Positions 44,334 through 55,244 are shown, numbered from the stretch's first letter. The stretch: DNA of 64,000 nt from Cordylochernes scorpioides (GCA_030710605.1 CP092870.1:15303570-15367569); one strand, 5' to 3'. Made by a program: numbers and translations. Notes: generated by a model from the sequence alone, not told the origin.

Positions 44334-44501
44334 TACAGTAGAACCTCTCTGTCAAAAGAGACCTAGTTGCAGAGCTAGTGTCTTTTAGGGAGAGGTATCC
44401 ACCTACTGGAGGCTGCTAAATAGTAAAATAAAGGTAATTTTGGCATTGAAAACTTAAAGATAGGTGCCCTCTAGCGCGTCTTCTCATGGAGGTTCTACTT
44501 A
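44334..44501. repeat. MITE family P (Tigger/pogo-like)
   Basis: TACAGTAGAACCTCTCTGTC ... ATGGAGGTTCTACTTA; TA duplication and inverted ends. Confidence 0.65.
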
Positions 44502-44778
44502 CTAGATTCTATTATTTATTTAACTGTGAGAGAGAGAGAGAGCATAATTGTGTAACATATCTTGTTATTATATAAGTTGTTTTTATCTACAGATGTCCAA
44601 CTCTCTAGAAAGAACCTTACCTGATTGTCTTGAATAAAACTTTTGTATTCCAATAGTGTCTAACCTCTTTAGTTTGACACCCCAAGGGATCTGAACTTTT
44701 GGCTGAATTAAAGTAAGTGTTGAATTAAAGGAGGTTAGATCATTTCATCACATTCATTTCTAGCGGATATATTTTTAT

Positions 44779-44958
44779 ATACGGTAGAACCTCCCTGTAA
44801 AGGACACATAATTGCAGAGCCAAAGTGTTCTTTAGGGAGAGGTGTCCTTTTACCAGAGAGTTGCTAAATTGTAAAAATGGCAATTTTGCAAAAGAAAACT
44901 GTCCTTTGTGGAGAGGTGTCCACTAGCGGGGTGTCCGCTAAAGAGAGGTTCTACTGTA
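44779..44958. repeat. MITE family P
   Basis: TACGGTAGAACCTCCCTGTA ... AGAGAGGTTCTACTGTA, 180 bp, inverted ends with TA. Confidence 0.75.
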
Positions 44959-45509
44959 TATGTGATAATCAAATATATAATTGAAATAATAAACTTTAAA
45001 AATACTGTCCTGTAGGATCACCCTGATTTAATTCTACACACATCAACTTTATACTATTCACACATTTCCTTCTCTTTAGTAACAGATCAATACAATAAGG
45101 TTTTTGTTTCTCAAAATTTTTATTATGCAAACCAGTCTCAATTCCACACAACAGTATTCTAGGAAAATATCCCCTCATACACTTCTCATTACCCCAACAG
45201 TTCTAACATTATTGCCATGAGAACTCTCATCAAGTGCATTTATACCTGCTGTTTTTTTGCTGTCATTTATTATCATTTGACACCTCACTGCTCATTATTG
45301 TTTTTTCTCAAGGATTTATATAAACTTAACCTTCCCCATCTATTGAACCCACTGCATAATTCCACACTCCCCCAACTTCATGGCTTCTAATTATGCAAAT
45401 TTGGCATCAATAATACATATTTTAGTTCCCCCCTGATCATGGATACAAGGTCAGAGTCATTTGGAATGCACTTCTGAAAATCATTTACTGGTTGGAAGTC
45501 AATTCAGAG
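44959..45509. other. Unassigned AT-rich DNA
   Basis: No gene or recognised repeat; a minus-strand frame near 45000-45178 has no motif. Confidence 0.35.
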
Positions 45510-45663
45510 AAAAACACAGTCACAACAACCAATAGTTTGACTCACAACATTTCATTGACTTCCTCTGTCATTCTCCTCAGGGGAATCCCCTGAAGAGAGT
45601 GCCAGGAAGTTACTGAAATGTCGGGAGTTGAAATAAACTATTGGTTGATGTGACTGTGGTTTT
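45510..45663. repeat. Foldback element, 154 bp
   Basis: AAAACACAGTCACAACAACC pairs with GATGTGACTGTGGTTTT; about 60-bp arms around a central CTCAGGGGAATCCCCTGAAG hairpin. Confidence 0.7.
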
Positions 45664-45795
45664 CTAGGAATGAACTGTTAAAGCCCCGGGCCAATGTCAT
45701 CTACTCAGCAGAATGCAGCTATGTTGAGGAGAGTCAGGCTGAACATCAGAGATATGTTAGTAACTGTTCACACTTTTCCAGCATACCACTCCACC

Positions 45796-46131
45796 ATGAC
45801 ACTTCTTTAACTCACACACCCAAATGACACTTCTTTAACTCACACACCCAAATGACACTTCTTTAACTCACGCACCCAAATGACACTTCTTTAACTCATA
45901 CACCCAAATGACACTTCTTTAACTCACACACCCAAATGACACTTCTTTAACTCACGCACCCAAATGACACTTCTTTAACTCACACACCCAAATGACACTT
46001 CTTTAACTCACGCACCCAAATGACACTTCTTTAACTCACACACCCAAATGACACTTCTTTAACTCACGCACCCAAATGACACTTCTTTAACTCACACACC
46101 CAAATGACACTTCTTTAACTCACACACACCA
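45796..46131 (+). repeat. 28-bp minisatellite, 12 units
   Basis: ATGACACTTCTTTAACTCAC plus ACACCCAA repeats every 28 bases. Units differ mainly at one spot (CACACACC, CACGCACC or CATACACC), partly alternating. Confidence 0.95.
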
Positions 46132-46138
46132 AGCAATC

Positions 46139-46260
46139 TTTTTTTTTTTTTTTGCTTATCCCTAGTACATGTGGTACAGGCCATGATAATCATGGTGGGT
46201 AGAAGTAGGCGACTGCTTTTTACTGTAAGTGCACCACATGTCTACACATGTGAAAAGCAG
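46139..46260 (-). mobile_element. SINE S1 3' end
   Basis: Minus-strand tail and last ~105 bp of body, ending at AAAAGCAG. Lies directly after the minisatellite. Confidence 0.7.
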
Positions 46261-46942
46261 CCAAACATTCATACACATTACAATAGCATCAAACACCAAC
46301 AGTTGGTTCTTGATTTCACAATAACTAAATAGTATCAATAGAAAAATAGATCCCCCTGACAATTATAAAACATCCTGACTTTAAACCATGTTTGTTTCCT
46401 TAGTTGTCCATAGTCAATCTTCATTTTCCCTCTCTGTAGTATTCTCTATTCTGGAATTGTTAATTCATTTGTACATAGCTTACTTTTCATGTAGTATGAC
46501 CTTTTTAATTTAGCCAACTTTAATTAAACACTTTTAATTCAACCATTTTTACAAATTCAAAAAAAGGCTATTATCATTTATTTGACTATAATTCAACACA
46601 GACATTTTAAATTAAACTCCAACAAATTCTGACCCCTTGTAGTGTTAAATTAAAGAACTGTGTATTCTTCTTTAAGATGAGGTTGCCTGGTTGGCATTCA
46701 AAGTTCTTAAAACTAAGAGACATTTCGGCCAGACATTTTTTTCCTCAATGTTTAGAAAAATCTATAGTTAACCAAAAGTTCAGTCCCATTGGGGTTTGCT
46801 CTAATGAGGATTTACTGTATATATAAATAAGATTTTATCATAATTAAATGTCTAGGTGTTTATTTTTGAACATCTAACTAGTTGTTTGTTCTTTATTGGT
46901 AAGTTGAGGTTAACTCTGAAATATACCTGTGCATATTACAAT

Positions 46943-47108
46943 TACAGTAGGACCTCCTGCTAGAGGACACCTCTCTACAAAGGACAGTTTTAATTTGCAA
47001 AATTACCATTTTTATAATTTAGCAACTCTCTGGTAAGAGGACACCTCTCCCTAAAGAACAGTTTGGCTCTACAATTAGGTGTTGTCCTTTACAGGGAGGT
47101 TTACTGTA
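46943..47108. repeat. MITE family P
   Basis: TACAGTAGGACCTCCTGCTA ... ACAGGGAGGTTTACTGTA, 166 bp. Confidence 0.75.
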
Positions 47109-47160
47109 TTACATTTTAAATCCATTTGCAACTCTTTTTGATTATATGACTTGCCTTCAG

Positions 47161-47781
47161 TAAATACCTTTCCTTATCTATCCATTTTGTTCTCTGACTC
47201 AATAGCAGCCATTTATACCCTTCAAAGCTGCTTCTCCAGTCAAGAACCTCTCCTCAAGAGCAATGCTAAGTCTGTAAACCGACTCCCAGCCAACAGCTCA
47301 GTCACAGTGCAATGGCTTCCAGCTCACGTTGGAATTCCTGGTAATGAGCTGGCAGACTCTCTGGCAAAGGCTGGAGCTCTTGGCCTACCTGAAGCAAGAG
47401 AATCTACCACCCAACTAGACGAAAGAGACCTCCTCCGTACCATCAAAACCCAATGCCTGCAGGAATGGAAATCTGATGCTGCACATGACTGGTACAGAGC
47501 AGGAGGGACAAGCACCGGTTCTGTCCTCCCAAGAGAACAACAGTCTTTGATTTTCAGACTTAAGTCTGGTCATCTATGGACAATGACTTTCCAGAATGGT
47601 TGCAGGGTTTTCCCACTATGTACTAAGTGCAATTCTCAGCCTGCAACCCCAAGACATATTATTGACTGTATTGACTCATCCATTGATGAGCTCTACTCTT
47701 CCCCGGCAGACACCATAAAAAATCTCAAGCTTTACAAGCTTGATACCTTAGTGTGATTGAGTGGAGATAAGAAAGAAGAAG
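47161..47781 (+). pseudogene. Non-LTR retrotransposon 3' end: RNase H and tail
   Basis: A 5'-truncated LINE. The frame (47151-47756) encodes the second half of an RNase H domain: ILFSDSIAAIYTLQSC with the catalytic Asp, VTVQWLPAHVGIPGNELAD with the conserved His and Asp, AKAGA. It then has a C-terminal region with CTKCNSQPATPRHIIDC, a Cys/His pattern common after RNase H in I-clade LINEs, and ends LYKLDTLV. After the stop come GAGTGGAGATAAG and a GAA-rich tail. Reverse transcriptase and endonuclease are missing. The frame is open, so the insertion may be fairly recent; truncation makes it inactive. Confidence 0.8.
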
Positions 47782-47836
47782 AGTAGCTCTTGTTGTTATA
47801 GGGTAGAGTCCAATGTAAACAATCTTTTTTTTTAAA

Positions 47837-48000
47837 TACAGTTAAACCTGTCTATAGCGCCCCCTCTAAATAGCGCCCGATTTTAAATACGTAGTACGAT
47901 GTGATTTACATTAAAAGTGACATGTCTATAGCACCCCTTCTCTATAGCACCCTATTTTGGTGAGTCCCAAGAGGGGGCGCTATAGACAGGTTCAACTGTA
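47837..48000. repeat. Tigger/pogo-like MITE (family T)
   Basis: TACAGTTAAACCTGTCTATA ... TATAGACAGGTTCAACTGTA with TA duplication, 164 bp. Same family at 56498-56661. Confidence 0.85.
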
Positions 48001-48749
48001 CTAAAATATTTATAATGAAGGAGAAATAAAAATATTATGTGTTATATAAAGTCATGCTATTCAATACAAATGTATTCTAAGAAATGCGAGAGAATCCCCG
48101 GAAAACATGGTGCATGTGAAAGTACAGTCTGTTTCACCTCACTGTGCCAGATTTGAAAGAGCTTGCCATCCAATGTCCCTGCAGTGGTTAAAGAAGGAGA
48201 AAATCCCAGTCAGATAGATGGTGACTCAAAATTCTGGAGGGTTGCAGCATGGGATTGCCAACAACCTGTACTGAAAAGTCCATGTCATGAAAGTTTTAGT
48301 TATCAGATTGTTAGTGGTTCTTGAGAAGTAAAGAATACATTTACTAGTGACCCTTGCTAAACATTATCCCGTACTCATCCCAAAAGAGGGGGTCACAAAC
48401 ATAGTTTTCCTTTACAGTTATAAGCAAAATTTCTTGATTTTGGAAATGAGCTGCGATTCCATTTCTTGCTTGATTGCTTGTGATTCATGGCAATGTCTTA
48501 TCCCCAGTAACACACAACACTAACTTCTGTATCCTTCCTCTCAGTTTTAAAGGACTAGAAAAATCATTACTTCACACTTGAGACCATCTTATTCTATTAT
48601 CATGGACCATATAGTGGCGAGACATGACAATTTCTTCCAATGTACCACCAATATTTTAATTGCTGCAACAAAAGTCTGTGGGATCAAGACTTGGCGGAGA
48701 CACAGAATCCATATCTTTGGCCAACCTAGATTCCTCTATGGTTAGCAAG
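48001..48749. other. Unassigned, possibly part host gene
   Basis: GC-richer patches near 48100-48290 and 48600-48740. The minus strand at 48738-48660 reads LTIEESRLAKDMDSVSPPSL and then stops, but no splice evidence fixes it. Confidence 0.3.
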
Positions 48750-48904
48750 GTAATAAGACCACAAATCCAAATAAATAAATAGTGTGTGACGTTTCAGTAA
48801 CAGCATTGCTACCATCTTCAGACAAAAGTACTGAACCGTTACCAAAACATCACACACTATTTATTTATTCAGATTTGGTCTTATTACCTTGTGTTTATAA
48901 TCAA

Positions 48905-49262
48905 CTAGCTGAATGACCCGGGCAACGCCTGGGGTTTACCCGATTAAATGCTTTTATTAAAATACTATTCGTTACAATTATATATTGGCGCCGTGGATGT
49001 CATTCTTGAATAATATATAAATGAGTTTTAAAAATTGTAAAAAAAAAAATGCATAGGCCGGGAATCGAACCCGGGGCGCCCGCGTGGCAGGCGAGCATTC
49101 TACCACTGAACCAAAAGCAAACGGTGACAGAAGTGTCTCGCGCATTGGCGGCACCAAATGATGGGAGGGCAAAGGTGGTGTGATCGTAGCCGACCAATAG
49201 GAGGGCACCATTCCAAAAAAAAAGCAAACCGTGACAGAGGCGACGAAGAATGACGCTCGTAA
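48905..49262 (-). mobile_element. Helitron-like insert with tRNA-Gly sequence
   Basis: The minus-strand 3' end is canonical: a hairpin of CCAGGCGTTGCCCGGG type, then GTCATTCAG and CTAG at 48908-48905. The 5' TC end is degraded, so the right border is approximate. Inside are a tRNA-Gly-like segment and a duplicated AAGCAAACGGTGACAGA motif (49115, 49223). Confidence 0.6.
49051..49118 (-). pseudogene. tRNA-Gly(GCC)-like sequence
   Basis: D arm TTCAGTGGTAGAATGC, anticodon arm CTCGCCTGCCACGCGGG with GCC, and T arm with GGTTCGATTCC match animal tRNA-Gly(GCC). The 5' acceptor strand (GCTTTT) does not pair with the 3' strand (CCTATGC) and is short by 2-3 bases. A T-run follows. It is either a pseudogene or a SINE head carried by the Helitron. 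Confidence 0.75.
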
Positions 49263-49315
49263 CTGTATATATTATAATCCAAATTGTGCCTTATCATATT
49301 TTAAGAAGGATTTCA

Positions 49316-49547
49316 TTAGAGAGGGTCTCCTTGTACTGTTTTTTGGTGGAGGTTTCGAAGGTGGGCTTGGAGATTTCTTTTAAAAGTGAAGGTTTTCGAG
49401 CAGAATTGGCATTCGAAGTGGTCGCGGACTGGCTTGTGAATCGCGAGATGACGCCTCAGATATATCTTGTGAGAGAGGACCTTGCCACAGATGTGGCAGG
49501 AGGCTCCTGGATCTGGTAACGACACAGATGGGTTAGCCGAATCAAGA
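49316..49547 (-). CDS. BTB-type C2H2 zinc-finger terminal exon
   Basis: A 232-bp exon on the minus strand: acceptor ATATTTTACAG, one leftover base, then 76 codons and TAA (49318-49316). Two C2H2 fingers: CHICGKVLSHKIYLRRHLAIH and CQFCSKTFTFKRNLQAHLRNLH, preceded by SLPDPGAS and followed by QKTVQGDPL. Paired terminal fingers in a separate exon are typical of the alternative 3' exons of arthropod BTB-zinc-finger transcription factors (lola, broad, fruitless). These bind DNA in the nucleus. The BTB exon and other alternatives would lie to the right, outside or undetected. It is host sequence, in good frame with no damage. Confidence 0.75.
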
Positions 49548-49555
49548 CTGTAAAA

Positions 49556-49745
49556 TATTGTCAACACAATCGTATGTTTCTGTAACAAATAAGACCATAA
49601 AATGAGATGAATAGTATACTACTTAAAGAGGCGTTAAAATTGCGAATATAAATTATTGTCAACGCAAGCGTATGTTTCTGTAACAAGATCATGAAAAGAG
49701 ATGAATAGTATAATACTTTATTAGTGAAAAGTTGTTTAAAAATGC
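49556..49745. repeat. 98-bp tandem duplication
   Basis: TATTGTCAACACAATCGTATG at 49556 recurs at 49654 (TATTGTCAACGCAAGCGTATG). Both copies continue through GAGATGAATAGTAT. Lies just upstream of the zinc-finger exon. Confidence 0.8.
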
Positions 49746-49948
49746 ACATATTTCTTATTAACTTTGTAAATTCGAATTATTTTCTCCCTGAATTTGTTAT
49801 ATTCCTTTTCTGTGTCTTTCAGGAGAATATCTGTATACAAGACTAAAGGTCTTTTAATAAAGGTATTGATTGATACAAGTATCAGAGTCATAATCAAGCA
49901 ACAATTCTTAATCAATTCTGTTACTGTTTACTGAGAAGTTTCTTTCAG

Positions 49949-50149
49949 CATGCTTGGCCCGAGGCCCTGACAACTTGTTGGCGTGAGATTGGTCCTCTAT
50001 TGACCGCTTGGGATGATTTGTCATCGATGCAGGAATGCCTATCTTCTATATTAGAGTATTGGCTTTTGGATGGATTGGCTAAAACTGGTGTTGAGACTCA
50101 TTTTGACGACCTAAGGTGTAATGATTTTCTAACTTCTTCCATAAGTTAA
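49949..50149 (+). CDS. Candidate unassigned exon, Trp/Leu-rich
   Basis: Acceptor GTTTCTTTCAG at 49938-49948, then an open frame of 66 codons: HAWPEALTTCWREIGPLL, TAWDDLSSMQECLSSILEYW, LLDGLAKTGVETHFDDLR, ending TAA at 50147-50149. A GT after CTAAG (50115) could be a donor instead. It looks like part of a helical-repeat protein; no family recognised. Confidence 0.45.
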   Translation, partial: HAWPEALTTCWREIGPLLTAWDDLSSMQECLSSILEYWLLDGLAKTGVETHFDDLRCNDFLTSSIS

Positions 50150-50182
50150 GGTTGCTGTTGTTGTCGTGTCCAAAGAAGAGCT

Positions 50183-50292
50183 TCAGATATCTCCATACAT
50201 CTCTATCACAGCAGCAGCAATGTCAACTATCTTGGGTGTGTAAAGCTGCTGCTCTGGGTCCATGTCAATTTTCTGCAAGGCTGCGACCATTG
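50183..50292 (-). CDS. Candidate unassigned terminal exon
   Basis: Minus-strand acceptor TTCTCATGCCCAG, two leftover bases, then MVAALQKIDMDPEQQLYTP, KIVDIAAAVIEMYGDI and TGA at 50185-50183. Codon use is good. No family recognised. It converges with the plus-strand frame ending at 50149. Confidence 0.5.
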
Positions 50293-50767
50293 CTGGGCAT
50301 GAGAATATGTGAGTAGGTGTTAGATAAGTTAAGGGAATCTTTATATAAAATAAGAGACCAAAGGTTACCTTGAGGGATTTCAACAATCAAAACAACCATT
50401 CAAGGCTTTTACAAGAACACAAAACAGCACTTATCCACGCTACAACAAAAAATTATAAAGCTACTTCGAGGAAAGCGAAGACTAGAACGCGGCTGATTCC
50501 ACACTAGTCTGTTCAGTAATACACTAACCATGACTTATGCACAAAGGAACGTGTGGCCATTGGACATTTGGACATGCGTTGGACCAGGAGGCTGTTGTTG
50601 GGTGCTGCGTTGTCTGGAGTATAGGAGCTCCACCTATTATTTCTTCCTGTGGTGAATCTGTATAAGACCGGTGGTCTTAATAAAGCTTTGTGTGTGTGAA
50701 ATAACGCTACTTTAGACTTCAAGAATAGCAAGCGACAAATAATTAGTTTTTATCAGGAACAAAACAT

Positions 50768-51068
50768 GCAAAGGTCACTCCAAAAGTTTTCGCAATCACT
50801 TATTTTTATTAAAGTAACAACTTTCAAATTTTCAGTTTTTTAAGTATTCACCATAAGAACCTATGCAACATTTCATCTGTGAAAACCAATTATCGAAGCA
50901 CTTACACCAGTCATCTTCTGGAATGGAATTTACGGCATTGGTAAAGGCTTGCAGTGCTTTATCATCAGCGTCAAATTTTATCCCGTTCAACAATAATTTA
51001 ACTTTTAGAAACTTTAACGATAACATTAATACAGGTTTCAACAATACCAGACAATATTTATAGAAATA
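50768..51068 (-). pseudogene. mariner-like transposase C-terminus and end
   Basis: Minus-strand frame ending NSIPEDDWCKCFDNWFSQM, KCCIGSYGEYLKN. The W..C.....GEY pattern is the usual mariner transposase end. It is followed by a TTTTTAATAAAAATAAGTG tract and GAAAACTTTTGGAGTGACCT near 50770, like a mariner terminal repeat. The catalytic core is missing. Confidence 0.7.
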
Positions 51069-51233
51069 AAAAAAAAAAAAACACTTCGAAACGTCGAAAA
51101 AAAACTTTTCTGGCCGAAGTGTCTGTTATTTAAAGAACAGCGAATGCCAACCTCTATCTTCAAGACAATATTTATTGAGGCTACACAAAGCAATAAAAGA
51201 GACAATTTTGTTCACACTTGGTTAACTCGTGTA

Positions 51234-52662
51234 TCTATATATATAATTGCCTTATTCTGTCTGAAGCTCACGGATAGAATGCGCGCCCATTGGCTGCCGG
51301 CGAACACGTGTCCTCCCTGCCCCCCTCTAGACAACCCTGTTATCATCAGTGTGTTACATTCACCTGTCTATACAGACCACCCTGTCTATAGCGGTCACTT
51401 TAGGCAACCCTGTTATCAGCAGTGTGATACATACACCTGTCTATACAGACCACCCTGTCTATAGCGGCCACTCTAGACAACCCTGTTATCAGCTGTGTGA
51501 TACATACACCTGTCTATACAGACCACCCTGTCTATAGCGACCACTCTAGACAACCCTGTTATCAGCTGTGTGATACATCCACCTGTCTATACAGACCACC
51601 CTGTATATAGCGGCCATTCTAGATAACCCTGTTATCAGCTGTGTGATACATACACCTGTCTATAGCGGCCACTCTAGACAACCCTGTTATCAGCTGTGTG
51701 ATACATCCACCTGTCTATACAGACCACCCTGTATATAGCGGCCATTCTAGATAACCCTGTTATCAGCTGTGTGATACATACACCTGTCTATAGCGGCTAC
51801 TCTAGGCAACCCTGTTATCAGCTGTGTGATACATACACCTGTCTATAGCGGCCACTCTAGACAACCCTGTTATCAGCTGTGTGATACATCCACCTGTCTA
51901 TACAGACCACCCTGTCTATAGCGGTCACCTTAGGCAACCCTGTTATCAGCAGTGTGATACATACACCTGTCTATACAGACCACCCTGTCTATAGCGGCCA
52001 CTCTAGACAACCCTGTTATCAGCTGTGTGATACATACACCTGTCTATACAGACCACCCTGTCTATAGCGACCACTCTAGACAACCCTGTTATCAGCTGTG
52101 TGATACATCCACCTGTCTATACAGACCACCCTGTATATAGCGGCCATTCTAGATAACCCTGTTATCAGCTGTGTGATACATACACCTGTCTATAGCGGCC
52201 ACTCTAGACAACCCTGTTATCAGCTGTGTGATACATCCACCTGTCTATACAGACCACCCTGTATATAGCGGCCATTCTAGATAACCCTGTTATCAGCTGT
52301 GTGATACATACACCTGTCTATAGCGGCTACTCTAGGCAACCCTGTTATCAGCTGTGTGATACATACACCTGTCTATAGCGGCCACTCTAGACAACCCTGT
52401 TATCAGCTGTGTGATACATCCACCTGTCTATACAGACCACCCTGTCTATAGCGGCCACTCTAGGCAACCCTGTTATCAGCTGTGTGATACATCCACCTGT
52501 CTATACAGACCACCCTGTCTATAGCGGCCACTCTAAGCAACCCTAGGAAGCAAGATGTATACAAGGTGTAGACAAGATGAAGATCTAGATGAAGATTAAA
52601 ACGTTTTTAAAATATATTCGCACTCGGGTAAAACCCGGGCGTTGCCCGGGCCATTCGTCTAG
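51234..52662 (+). mobile_element. Helitron with minisatellite core
   Basis: Starts A/TC (TC at 51234-51235) with TCTATATATATAATTGCC and ends with the hairpin CCCGGGCGTTGCCCGGG, CCATTCGT, CTAG (52659-52662)/T. These are the diagnostic Helitron ends and A|T target. 1429 bp, non-coding; most of it is a tandem array. Confidence 0.85.
51320..52548 (+). repeat. Minisatellite with 530-bp higher-order repeat
   Basis: Units of about 73 bp, some shortened to about 51 bp, built on ACCTGTCTATACAGACCACC and CTGTCTATAGCGGCCACTC. The block from 51401 repeats at 51931 (530 bp) with the same order of long and short units. The core resembles MITE family T ends (CCTGTCTATAGCG). Confidence 0.9.
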
Positions 52663-53292
52663 TCTTCAATAAAGGTCACTGTAATATCTTTCAGAGTTAT
52701 TGCCTGAATCCCGATATACATGCTAAAAGGTAAAACTTCCTCAAGTTTTGTCCATGAGCGTATCTGTCAGAGTTATTGCATGAATCCCGATATACATGCC
52801 AAAATGTAAAACTTAAGTTTTGTCCATGTGTGTGAGTATAAATTTTATTTACATTAGTAGTCGCATTATTATCTTCAATTCCTCCAGTATCTTTACTTTC
52901 TATTTCGAATCTAATTTTCTTATTACATAAGCCAATCCACTAAAACCATCTTGTATTTGTGAATAAATATTACAAATTTGAAATTTTACTGGGATAAGGT
53001 GAATAAATTAAGAAAAAAGGCATCTCAGGTGTAGGTGGTAAGCCTTTCTTGATTAATCAAGAATGGGTATTGGGCCAATTCTGAAATAATTAAAAATCAA
53101 TGAATAGATTATGTTTATTCCGATAGATGGCGCAAGCCATCAGCAATTTTCAGTTGCACGATAAGGAGATGTCTTTTTTTTTTCTTATATGTGTTTATCT
53201 ATATATTTGATTAACGATAAAAAAAAATTAACTATTTACTTATCGCTTTTGTTTATTCGATTTTTTTTATTTAAAAAATATAGTTCCACATA
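52663..53292. other. Unassigned AT-rich DNA
   Basis: A short local duplication (TTATTGCCTGAATCCCGATA near 52700 and TTATTGCATGAATCCCGATA near 52773). No gene. Confidence 0.4.
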
Positions 53293-53464
53293 GACCCCAC
53301 CAGCGATTGCAAGTAACCAAACGGGGCTCTGGCATATTTGTAAGTGCAAAGTCGAACTGCTTTTCAAATGTGTAGACATGTGGTGCACTTACAGTAAAAG
53401 CAGTCGCTAACTACCCACCATGATTATAATGGCCTGTACCACGTGTACTAGGGATAAGCAAAAG
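53293..53464 (+). mobile_element. SINE S1, 5'-truncated
   Basis: ACCCCACCAGCGATTGC ... CTAGGGATAAGCAAAA. Confidence 0.7.
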
Positions 53465-53754
53465 TTCCATATATACCATATAATAGCTTCATAAGAAATA
53501 ATTTATAGCAATAGATTTCTTTATATGTTATCGCTATATAGCCTCCCTATACAGATAGAGATAAAGATGGTCACTTCCAGTTTATTCTTTATATGGGGGA
53601 AAATCTTTGGGGGAAAATATATTCCGAGGGCAATCACTGGCAATAAATTATTATTTTCCTCACATTATATCTGATATATATACCTACGATGGGGAGCAAT
53701 AATAGTCAACATTATACACTTATATTGTTTATTATTTGAAGTTACTACATATAT

Positions 53755-54108
53755 ATATATTATGATGCATTAGCACTGTTATGAAGATTCGAAACTATTA
53801 TAGACGCGTATGCTTCTTTTAAAAATAAAACAATTTCTACTGCCCTTACTGCAATGTAAAAATTATTGGGAGGGCCTGGCTCATCAGTGGTGAACCCTTC
53901 CAGCGGTTTCGCCAGTTTAATCTACCATACCGCTGTTATATTGCATTTTTTTGGAACTTCTTTTTATAGTGATACTGATGCTAGACTCTTGGAATGGGTT
54001 TTTTAGATGAACTAAGGACATAAGCTTTGATAATTTTTAAAAGAATCATACGCGTCTATAATAGATTCGTATTTTGATAACAGATGGCGCGCTAATGCAT
54101 CATAATAT
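53755..54108. mobile_element. MITE with ~75-bp inverted ends
   Basis: TATTATGATGCATTAGC at the left pairs with GCTAATGCATCATAATA at the right; the arms also share TATTATAGACGCGTATG. The middle has GGAGGGCCTGGCTCATCA and CAGCGGTTTCGCCAG, related to fragments at 58118-58145 and 58703-58755. Confidence 0.7.
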
Positions 54109-54644
54109 ACTTATATTGTTTAATATTTGAATATACGACATATATATAGTATTTTTATATTGTAATATAATAACACTGTTGATATAGTTCACATATCTTA
54201 TAATTAGTTAAGTTAGAGTCAATAGTTTAAGATCCTACCCTCCTATTAAAATGTACACTGTTCCTATTTACTACCACCCCTCATATTTTTATATATGCTA
54301 TATCTTTATTAATTTAACCTGTATCATCCTTTTTGTATTTAAACTCAAAATGATGATGTCAAAATAAAAACAGAAAAAAGAGTTGCCAGCTGGGGACAGC
54401 TACCTGGCATTTATAGCCCAGGTTCCTAGAGCGCAGAACACTAACTACCCACATCAAAGACCCACCAAGATGGTCAATGACGCTTCCTGAATATAGACAG
54501 TAAATAGTAAGAAATAAGGGGAGAAAAGATGAAGCAGTTAATTTATTTTAAAAGACAAACCTCGAGCAGCTAAAATCAGATTTTTTTTTAATGGCAAAGC
54601 GCCATCTTTCGGAATAAATATCAACTAATCGTTGCGTTGAAGTA

Positions 54645-54731
54645 TTTTTTTTTCTGCTTATCCCTAGTACACGTGGTACAGGCCATGATAATTATGGTGG
54701 GTAGAAGTAGTCGACTGCTTTTACTGTAAGT
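54645..54731 (-). mobile_element. SINE S1 3' end fragment
   Basis: Minus-strand tail TACTAGGGATAAGCAG and the last ~70 bp of body. Confidence 0.65.
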
Positions 54732-54781
54732 CTATTCTATATATACTTATGACTCAATCCTTATATCTTTAAACGAACCGT

Positions 54782-55200
54782 TTAGCTTGTCCACATGGTT
54801 CCATCTAGGAGGAATACGACGTATGCTCCAAGTTGAGCCCAAACGGCCGAACTGGTTAAGTTTCTCATTAAGACGAGATAGTGAGAGAACTCCAGGTGAT
54901 CATCAAATAAAAACAAACTGTTTAGTTCGTCCACCAGGAGGAATACGACGTATGGTCCAAGTTGAGCCCAAACGGCCGAACTGGTTAAGTTTCTCATTAA
55001 GACGAGATAGTGAGAGAACTCCAGGTGATCATCAAATAAAAACAAACTGTTTAGTTCGTCCACCAGGAGGAATACGACGTATGGTCCAAGTTGAGCCCAA
55101 ACGGCCGATCTGGCTAGGTTTCTCATTAAGACGAGATAGTGAGAGAACTCCAGGTGCTCATCAAATAAAAACAAACTGTTTAGTTCTTCCACCAGGAGTG
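54782..55200 (+). repeat. 129-bp tandem repeat, ~3.3 units
   Basis: GAATACGACG recurs at 54812, 54941 and 55070, exactly 129 bp (43 codons) apart. Because the period is a multiple of three, both strands stay open: plus reads RPPGGIRRMVQVEPKRPN..., minus reads a hydrophobic ELNSLFLFDDHLEFSHYLV.... I cannot tell whether either is translated. Confidence 0.9.
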
Positions 55201-55244
55201 AAAGAAATAGAAGGGGTGAGCGGGTAGCCCAGGTACGTATATTT

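Larger units (their letters stand above)
48750..49296. repeat. MITE G interrupted by Helitron
   Basis: GGTAATAAGACCACAAATCC... and its inverse up to 48904, then the outer end ATAATCCAAATTGTGCCTTATCA at 49268-49296. The Helitron-like insert lies between. Confidence 0.7.

Noticed and set aside
51320-52548. CRISPR-like or regulatory array
   Set aside because: Direct tandem minisatellite with variant unit lengths inside a Helitron; no spacers.
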